From NCBI GenBank assembly GCA_014529385.2, contig CM043969.1, forward strand, positions 22,758,446 through 22,822,445: 64,000 bases of DNA, in the 5' to 3' direction. A model generated the notes under the pieces. The model had not been told where the DNA came from, did no database searches, and was given only the letters and a program-made list of their open reading frames with translations. Positions 56,719-64,000 of this stretch are shown in pieces. The stretch's first letter is position 1. Every line of letters starts with the position of its first letter. A program made the position numbers and the translations under genes. The DNA is from Adiantum capillus-veneris. Its lineage: Eukaryota > Streptophyta > Polypodiopsida > Polypodiales > Pteridaceae.

Positions 56719-59700
56719 AAATTGGGCATCACCGACTTCCAGCTAGGGGAAAGTTCTAAGCCCTATGATCTAACATTGGATGTGGCAGAGCAAGGACCGA
56801 AGATTACATGGCCACAGCTGCTACATCTTGCACCAAAAGTAAGGCAACAATGGTCTAAAATGGTAAGTACAAGACGCTCCAAAACAAAGGTAGCCGGAGC
56901 AATTTCGGGATGCAACATGGATGACATCCTTCCAATTGTCGACGTAAACATAAAAGGAAAGAGGGTTGGAAACACCTACATTGATGGAGGTGCACAAATC
57001 TGTGTAATGAGCAAAGCTATGATGCTTCGATTAGTGCTCGAGGTTGACAGGCCTTCTCCATGCAAGGCAAAGATGGCAAACAACGCAAAAGTAAAGTGTG
57101 TGGGTGTGGTAAGTGCCGTGAAAATCAAAGCTTTCAACACTGAGGTAGAGGTAGATGTTTTTGTAATGCCTACTAAGGGGGAGGGCTATCCACTAATTTT
57201 GGGAAGGCCATGGTTGATGGCCATGAAGGCAAAACAGGACTGGGGTACTGGCCTTCTACGCATGACCGGTAAGAAAGGGGAGACAATCTACTACGACATG
57301 AGGATTGGCAAGCAGAAGCAAATGAATCTGGAAACATCGACAGATGAAACCACTAGCGAATCTTCCAGTTCTGAGGAGGAGACCACATCCACCGATGAAA
57401 GTGATAGTTCCATTGATGTGATGGGTATCATTACGAAGGATCCACAAAGGGTAAGCACAACTGGTGATCCATCACCAAAAGGGCAACCCAATGAAGAGGA
57501 GAGCAAATCACCTGGCCTAGGAGGAAGTAGCTTGAAGGGTATGTTGTCTACGGAATTAACACTTGAGGAGAAAGATAGTTTTTTGCAAATGTTGATGGGA
57601 TTTCCTAACGTGTTCATTGACAACTATGAAAGAATCACAGGCATTACAGTGGTGGAACATCATATTAAGCTGAAGGAAGGGGTAAAACCAGTTGTGCAAA
57701 AGCTACGACGATTGGGGGTCATACAAGAAAAGGCACTCTTGGCCGAGGTAAGGAAACTGCTGGAGGCGGGATTCATCTATCCTGTAGAAAACTCAGAATG
57801 GGTGTCACCCGTAGTGGTGACGCCTAAAAATAATGGTAAGTGGAGGGTCTGTGTTGACTACAAACCACTAAATGCAGCTACAAAGAGAGACCACTTTCCT
57901 CTCCCTTTCTTGGATGAAATTCTGAATGAAGTAGCGGGTTTTGAATGCTATACCGTCTGTGATGGTTATTCTGGATACTTTCAAATATGCATAGCCTTGG
58001 AAGATCAGCTAAAAACCACTTTTATCACGCCATGGGGTTGTTTTGCATACAGGGTTATGCCATTTGGTCTCACAAATGCACCTGCCACATTCCAAAGATA
58101 TGCCACATATGTTTTTCAACCGTTCTTTGGAACATCCATAAGAGTGTTCATTGATGATTTTTGTATATATAGCTCCCGTATTTCACATTTAGAAAAGGTA
58201 ACTGAAGTTTTGTCCAGGTTGCAGAGCCTAGGTGGGCAATTAAATGTGGATAAATGCCACATTGGGGAGAGTAAAGTCATTCTACTAGGCCATGAAATTT
58301 CAGCAAAAGGTATCAACGCCGACCCAAGTAAGGTGTCCGCACTCATAGCCCTACCTTCACCAATGACCGCACGCCAACTGGTCTCTTTTCTACAGAAGGT
58401 GAGGTACTTAAGTAGATTCATACATCTAATATCACAACTTGTTCTACCACCGCAACAACTCACTCAAAGATCAACTTTCACTTGGGACGAGGAAAGCGAA
58501 CATCACTACAACAAGGTAAAGGAGGTCTTAGCCACTCTGCCAACTATCTCACCACCTAAGTGGGATGAAAAATTCTATGTCACCTCAAGTGTTGGTGATG
58601 ACTCATTGGGGGCTGTGCTACTCCAAAAGGATACGACGACATCTTTCATGAGGCCAATCTACTTCTCTAGTCGAATGATGACAGAAGGAGAGAAAGGTTT
58701 CACCCATGTGGAACACTTAGTCCTAGCTCTTAGATTTGCAACTACAAAGTTTAGGTCATATTTGCTGCCTAAGCAATTTGTGATTCTAACCACGGATGAA
58801 ATATTTCCCTATGTTGTACAACACATGGATGTGTCTTCTAGAATTACTAAATGGCTAGTTTGTCTGCAAGAGTTTGACTACATGGTACAGGTAGAAAGCA
58901 CTACAAGGGCAAGTTTGGGGGGACTCATGACCTACCAAGTCTTTGAAAGGAAGGAGAAGCAATCTAAGGAAGGAGAAGTCCGATTACCTCCAGTACCACC
59001 GATGAAAGAAGGAGCATACTCTCTCTACTTTGATGGAGCCTACAAGCGAGCGTCCGACAAAGCAACTGCAGGCATAGTGGTCTTTGATGACAAAGGGACA
59101 AAGGTATTTTCGTTGGGCCAATTGTTAGATTCACATTCTAAAAATGAAGCTAAGTATGCAGCACTAACCAAGGGTCTACAATGGTGCGTCTCGCAAGGTG
59201 TACAACGCCTTAATGTATTTGGGGATGCTCTACTTCTGGTAAGGCAAGTAAATGGAGCATGGACATGCAAGAATCCTAGTTTAAGGACTCACTTAAGTGG
59301 TGTAAAAACCTTGTTGGGTAAGTTTGAAGAAGTTCAAGTACACCATATCCCAAGGGCTCAAAACCAAGAAGCAGATGCCCTAGCAAGTGAAAGACTACAG
59401 GAAGTGGTGGTTGGAGCAATAAAACTAAAGATCCCTCTATTTCAAGGCAGTGATGCCTTGCCTGACATCATGCATTTTTTGGAAATAGGGGAATGCCCAT
59501 CAGATTTAACAAAGGGACAGAAGCAATGGCTGACGCGGAAGGCCACAAGGTATCGACTCATCAATGATGGTTTGTACTGTAAGGGTAAGGACCAAATACT
59601 CAGGAAGGTCCCTCTCTCTCACGAAATCACAGGAGTAATTGCTAGCTGTCATGATGGGGTTTGTGGTGGTCACTTTGCCCTAGACATAACAAGTAGGAAA

Positions 59701-60795
59701 ATCTTGCAGGCAGGCTTCATATGGCCTAGACTCAACCGTGATGTACACCATTGGTGCAAAACGTGTAAGTTGTGTCAAAAGGCCGGCACTAGGTCACTTA
59801 TGCCTGAACCACAGACACCTATTCTCTCATATGGCCCATTTGAAAAATGGGGTATCGATGCCATTGGGCCATTACCTAGGGCCAACTCAGGAAAATTCTA
59901 CATTATCATGGGGGTCGACTACATGACTAGATGGGCAGAGGCTACAACCACCACTAGAATCACAGCGGTAGAGGTAGCTAAATTTATCTACGAGCACATA
60001 TGCTGTAGGTTTGGCACACCTTTAGAGATCATCTCTGATAGAGGGCCTGGTTTCAGAGTAGACTTGGTAGCAGAATTAATGTAGAAACTGGGCATTACAA
60101 GGAGGCACTCTTCACCATATTACCCTCAATGTAATGGCCTAGTTGAAAAGGTAAATGGAATGGTTTCTAAAATTATTACCAAGCAGGTAAACAATCATCC
60201 TGGAGACTGGGATAAGTATCTACTACCAGCTTTATGGGCCTACAGAACTTCATTTCGTACATCCTTGGGATTCACACCGTATCATCTAGTATTTGGTAAG
60301 GAAGCAATCTTGCCCATTGAAGTGCAACTACAAAGTCTCAGAGTAATGGCAAGCCAGCTTCAACAGCCCAACATGCATTTGAGAGATCACATCATCAACT
60401 TGGAAAGACTGCAGCTAGACAGAGAAGAAGCAATAAATTATTATGCAGCACAAGCAGAGCATAGACGGCTTAGCTTTAACGAGCATCTCCGGAAAAAAGA
60501 ATTAAAGAAAGGAATGTTGGTGCTCCGCTACGACAATCGCTTCGACACGCGCAAGGATAAGAAAATCCTACTCCGGTGGGAAGGCCCTTTCATCATCAGG
60601 AAAAAGTATGCCAATGGAAGCTACCAGCTTATGGAGGCTGATGGAAAACTTCATAAAACCAGGGTAAATGGTTGGTGACTTAAACCTTATTTTCTTTGAT
60701 TTGACCAGGCTCCACCAATTGACATTCCAGATGAGAACACACCATCAGCCACCACCGCCGACGATAATGATCAAACAGATGAGCTAGAGACATGA
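56719..60795 (+). pseudogene. pol: Pol of element B (PR-RT-RNH-aRNH-IN)
   Basis: About 1,358 codons with stops at 60082 (TAG), 60676 and 60697 (both TGA where A has Arg). Protease TYIDGGAQICVMS (56975), with DGG for the usual D[ST]G, and ILGRPWL; RT with VCDGYSGYFQI and FIDDFCIYS (58148); first RNase H (58560-58830) with SSVGDDS where the first catalytic Asp is expected; second RNase H (59020-59400) with all four acidic sites (YFDGA, NEAKYAAL, FGDALL, QEADALA); integrase with HDGVCGGHF and CKTCKLCQ zinc motif, GIDAIGPL, SDRGPGF and NGLVEKV for DDE; GPF-type tail (WEGPFII), no chromodomain seen. Two RNase H domains are a hallmark of plant Tat elements. Confidence 0.95.
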
Positions 60796-60807
60796 ATGCT
60801 TCTAGCC

Positions 60808-60823
60808 AAAAGGGGAGGGCTAA
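60808..60823 (+). other. Polypurine tract of element B
   Basis: AAAAGGGGAGGGCTAA immediately before the 3' LTR. Confidence 0.85.
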
Positions 60824-62389
60824 TGATGGGGGCTTTTCACAATCCAAGCTCCCATACCCCTCTTCTCTTGTCCCCACCCCATAAAAACCCCCTCTTAGGG
60901 AGGGAGTGATAAAAAAGCATTGGAAAAAAGTAAGGAAAAAATAAAGTATGATTATGTAAATATATAAGAAAGGTAAAATAGGCCACCTCATGTCTGCGGG
61001 GTAGCCCATCCCCACCTTGCCTCCTTTTTCTTCACTGTTGCCCCGCCGGGTGTCCCTTTTCCTCTCCTCCACTCAAAAGGTCAACCCCCTCTCTCTTCCC
61101 CTTGTCCTTTCTCCTTTCTCTCTCCCCTCAAGCTACCCCACCTCTCACCAATAATGCATTATAACTCACCAATAATGCACCCTAACTCACATGCAACTTA
61201 CCCTATCTTCCAAAATAGTATACCCCACCCCCTCTTTCTCTCTCCTATCATATCCCATGACCCAAATACCCCCCTCTCTCTCTAAAGGGCGCCATGTCTC
61301 TTGTCTTGTAGCTAAATAACCTCCCCCACACTCACACACACTCAGTTTCACTGAAAAAAGTTCCCACAGACCCATCCCCACCCGGTGGTTACTTGATTTT
61401 TCTTGTGTTCACACACATCTGCACACAGATTCACCTCTGAACACACTCCCCTCTCTCCCCTCTTGTAATTACTTTCTTCTCCATGTCACCTCTCACTTTT
61501 TTCATCAACCCATCTCTCTCTCTTAGTCTCTCTCTCATGAGACTGCTGTTCTGGCACATATACACACAGCCAGACAAGTGGGGCCCACAGTCACATGGCC
61601 TATGTAGATAATGATTTCTTCATTTCTAAATTCTAGAATTTCTCCCCCCTCCTCCCCTATATAAAGAGGGGTCACCATCACACTAAGGACACAACATCAC
61701 CAAAGAACACACTATGCACTGTGTGTGCCTAGTGCACACACACACACCCACACCATCACCATCACCATCACCGCAATCACCATGCTTGTTTTGAGCATGA
61801 CCTCTACACCCTTGGCTATGGAAGATGAAGGGCTACTAAATGAAGGATGATGGCCATAATCCTCGTGCGAGTCTTCGCCATCAACTCCCACCTATCCGCC
61901 CTGTGCTCTACCACTCTCTCCCTTCTCATTCCCCTACCCTATGCTCCCCATTTCATCGCCTAATTCTCTAAATAAAGCTTGAGGTTTTGTGAGTATGTTT
62001 TCTTGCAATGTTTTGCCCATGTGAGGTGTACGGAATCGCCACATAGTCTTGTGTTTTGGAGTGAGCTTGTGTATGTGTGAAGGGTGTGCGGATTCGCCAT
62101 CCTTTTGTGGTGCCTAAGTACTAAGCCGCTATACCCCCTCCCTCACTCACTCTCTCTCTCTCTCTCTCTCTCTCTCACTTGATCTCATTCCCTTTCCTCT
62201 TCATCATTACTCCCAAGCATCCATCTCTCTTGGATGAAAACGTTGTTATGGTGGTGTGTTGTTTGCGTCCTAGCCACTGAAGCTAGGTGGTGCCCCCTGT
62301 TTGCTTTACCATGACAGGCTCGAGGCGCGCCATTCAGTCCCCGGTGTTTTAGAGGTCGTCGGGGTTCGGGGTTCGCTTTGCTCCCGTCA
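60824..62389 (+). repeat. 3' LTR of element B
   Basis: 1,566 bp, near-identical to the 5' LTR, TATA box at 61657-61666, CT tract about 62151-62176. Minus-strand frames here and in the 5' LTR (for example MEERKRDTRRGNSEEKGGKV) are non-coding LTR sequence seen twice. Confidence 0.96.
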
Positions 62390-63160
62390 GCACCTGTTTG
62401 AGCGCATTGTCTTTTGGATTGTACGTTACTTGTGGAAACTGCCATTGTACGCCCTTGTGGAGCCATATTTGGTTTTATTTGGCAGTACCAGCCATTTCTG
62501 AGACTTGGTCTGGAAGATAGTCATTTCTCAGACTTGACTATAAGCGATTTTCATTAGCCTTCGTGTGAGGGTCGATAGCGTGAGGTTTTATTGAGCTGGG
62601 GGATTCTCAAATGTGGAGATCCTTTCGGTGATACAGGTAGTTGGAGCACCCTTTTTCGTGACCTCGCCATAGGCTATGTACTAGTGAGTTCTATTTGATG
62701 CTTGGGTTCTATTGTTGACAATTTATGCATACATATACAGTCTATATTTTGGGTTCCTACTGCTCTACTTCTAGGGAAACTCTATCAAAATTTTTCCAAG
62801 TTATGATGGCTGGTTTTTTGGTCTTTTGAGCCATTTATGCTATTATGCTACTAAAATTTTGGCAAAATCAGAGGATAAGTCAGGTGTGCCTTCTTGGGAG
62901 CTTCATGGTTGGCTTTAATGGATGATCAAAATGGACTTCAATTCACTCCTTTTCATTTAACTCAGAGAATACAGATAAATGTTCATGTGTCCAGGAAGAT
63001 TTTTTTCCAATAGTGCATAGTCTTTATGTTCAGGCCAAGAATATTACGAGAGATCCTGGAATGTCCTTTGCCTGTTTTATTTCCGATGATTAACTATGAA
63101 AACGCATTTGATGTGCATGTGTTTGTCCTTATCTAAAGTTGAGCTCCATTGAGGTTTCTG
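62390..63160 (+). other. Leader of element C, right part
   Basis: Follows element B directly. No recognised ORF; the segment corresponds in place to the long untranslated/leader region between PBS and gag. Confidence 0.45.
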
Positions 63161-63240
63161 GGGATTGAGTCAATCAAAAGTTTTGGGTTCTTGCCCATGT
63201 GTTCGAGGAGGTTCTCAAAACATCGTAACTTGGGTAGCCA

Positions 63241-63428
63241 TGGATTTCTCTTATCCAGAGTTTCATGGAAGAACTGACGAAGATGTAGAAGACTTTTTGG
63301 AAAAGATGGAGGTTGCCTGCACTAGCAACCAGATTCATGACCCGACGCTGTCAAGAAGTTGGCGGTCTTGCCAGGAAGGCACCGAGCCTCTTGCTGTGAG
63401 AGTTTGTGAGGAAGCTCAAGGGTTATGA
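63241..63428 (+). pseudogene. gag: Gag N-terminal remnant of element C
   Basis: MDFSYPEFHGRTDEDVEDFL and KMEVACTSNQIHDPTL align in order with element B gag (SVAFPTFKGKKGEDLVTDFL, DDFEVACVVSNKDTDESR). The similarity stops after about 45 residues; the rest is frameshifted or lost. Confidence 0.65.
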
Positions 63429-63429
63429 G

Positions 63430-64000
63430 AAGGAGCTAAGATGTAGATAACATAGCTTCTAAAGCTAAAGAAAAAATGTAGCCAAATAATCCGCTCACTT
63501 TTGCTTAGAAACACACACGTGATGGAGAGAACTCATGAAAGATAGTCAGAACAAAACAAAAATGAAAACATCGAGATTACGATCATATCGTATCATGGGT
63601 AGGATAAAAGGGTTAATGGATGAGTTAATGATATTTAATCTTTGTTGTCCAAATAAGCTACCAATTTCTCTTTAGAACTGTAGCTTTGTGCTTACTATAA
63701 TGTATATGTTTTGTCTAGCGATTGGGATTAGTTGTGAGTACAAATCCTCTTGATTCATAATAAAATAACCATATTCACATCGAAAGAGAAGTCATAGTCA
63801 ATAATAGGTAGTATGATGGGATCTGGTGAGAGAAGTATTTCGTTGAGCCTTTGAGGACCAAATAGAAACACTATGCATTGCTGAAAGTGAATCTTTCGAC
63901 TAATCCAAATGTTGACCCTAATACATTGCATTGAATAAAATTGAAAGAAATTACCTCTATGTGGATTATGGTTATTCATCAATAATATACTTACTATGTT
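63430..64000. other. No intact gene; repeat shared with 17.9-18.2 kb
   Basis: AT-rich. The minus strand at 63982-63755 encodes RVNIWISRKIHFQQCIVFLF and LLSPDPIILPIIDYDFSF, related to the segment inside element A at 17983-18216. Nature unknown. Confidence 0.4.

Larger units (their letters stand above)
53106..62389 (+). mobile_element. Ty3/gypsy (Tat-like) element B, nearly intact, 9,284 bp
   Basis: LTRs of 1,576 and 1,566 bp, both from TGATGGGGGC to TCCCGTCA, differing at a few percent of sites, many of them C-to-T changes. PBS, leader ORF, gag, pol and polypurine tract are in order. Flanks are GCGC (53102-53105) and GCAC (62390-62393), a possible 4-bp target duplication with one change. Only a few stops interrupt gag and pol, so it is the youngest Ty3 copy here. 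It lies in the leader of element C. Confidence 0.96.
51599..64000 (+). mobile_element. Ty3/gypsy element C, interrupted by element B, open at the window end
   Basis: Inferred order: 5' LTR (about 51599-52963), PBS, leader to 53105, element B insertion, leader from 62390, gag remnant at 63241-63428. LTR end, PBS and gag all resemble those of A and B. The 3' half is outside the window or lost. The left boundary is the weakest part: a TGATGGGAG start like that of the other LTRs. Confidence 0.55.

Noticed and set aside
56300-57600. Minus-strand frames opposite gag and pol of element B
   Set aside because: Shadows of the plus-strand coding sequence, with no domain of their own.

Overview
The window looks like nuclear DNA of a land plant. 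It is gene-poor and built almost entirely of nested, decaying transposable elements, long dinucleotide microsatellites and degenerate minisatellites. Plant origin is inferred from the Tat-like Ty3/gypsy elements with two RNase H domains, the CACTA element with TNP2-type and Transposase_24-type genes, and a captured plant-type heavy-metal-associated (HMA) domain. The huge CT/GA tracts and the scarcity of intact genes suggest a large repeat-rich genome; a fern or similar lineage is possible, but the sequence does not fix the species. No intact single-copy host gene, rRNA gene, confident tRNA gene or CRISPR array was found.

Layout. 1-14.5 kb: degraded sequence with tandem repeats (2.4-2.8, 6.3-6.8 and 9.5-10.5 kb), a minus-strand Ty3 integrase relic (about 5 kb), a minus-strand CACTA transposase relic (9.1-9.6 kb), a minus-strand LINE ORF2 tail (12.4-13.1 kb) and a minus-strand relic of a family I associate with DUF7869 (13.9-14.6 kb). 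14.574-24.925 kb: Ty3/Tat-like element A, flanked by a 4-bp CAAC duplication. Its 5' LTR is full of microsatellites, its 3' LTR is much shorter, and about 1.96 kb of its 5' internal region is inverted in place. 25-36 kb: minisatellites, a dispersed degenerate repeat with core GACAAGTGGTGGACC, a decayed gene with a DGQHS motif, and two decayed FCP1/NLI-type HAD domains.

35.85-47.94 kb: a minus-strand LINE (L1-type ORF1, then endonuclease) split by a 9,489-bp CACTA element (37345-46833, TSD ATG). The CACTA carries subterminal repeats, a captured HMA fragment, a TNP2-like gene that has lost its central region, and a tnpA-like gene that is itself split by a 2.6-kb minus-strand solo LTR (42471-45093, TSD GTGG). 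Removing either insertion with one TSD copy restores the host reading frame. 51.6-64 kb: Ty3 element C (LTR, PBS, then a gag remnant at 63.2 kb), whose leader is split by the nearly intact 9.28-kb element B (53106-62389).

How the parts work together. A and B share one organisation: an LTR with a TATA box and a microsatellite in the transcribed part, a TTTGGTGCCCCCAC primer-binding site, a leader ORF starting MDEWL, then gag and pol in one frame separated by a single UGA. Pol contains a DGGA protease, an RT with FIDD, a first RNase H lacking its first catalytic Asp, a second complete RNase H, and an HHCC/DDE integrase with a GPF-type tail. Most interesting are the in-place inversion in A, the shared gag-UGA-pol junction, the 4-bp target duplications of this family, the gene-capturing CACTA, and the position-conserved microsatellite in the U5 part of the LTRs.
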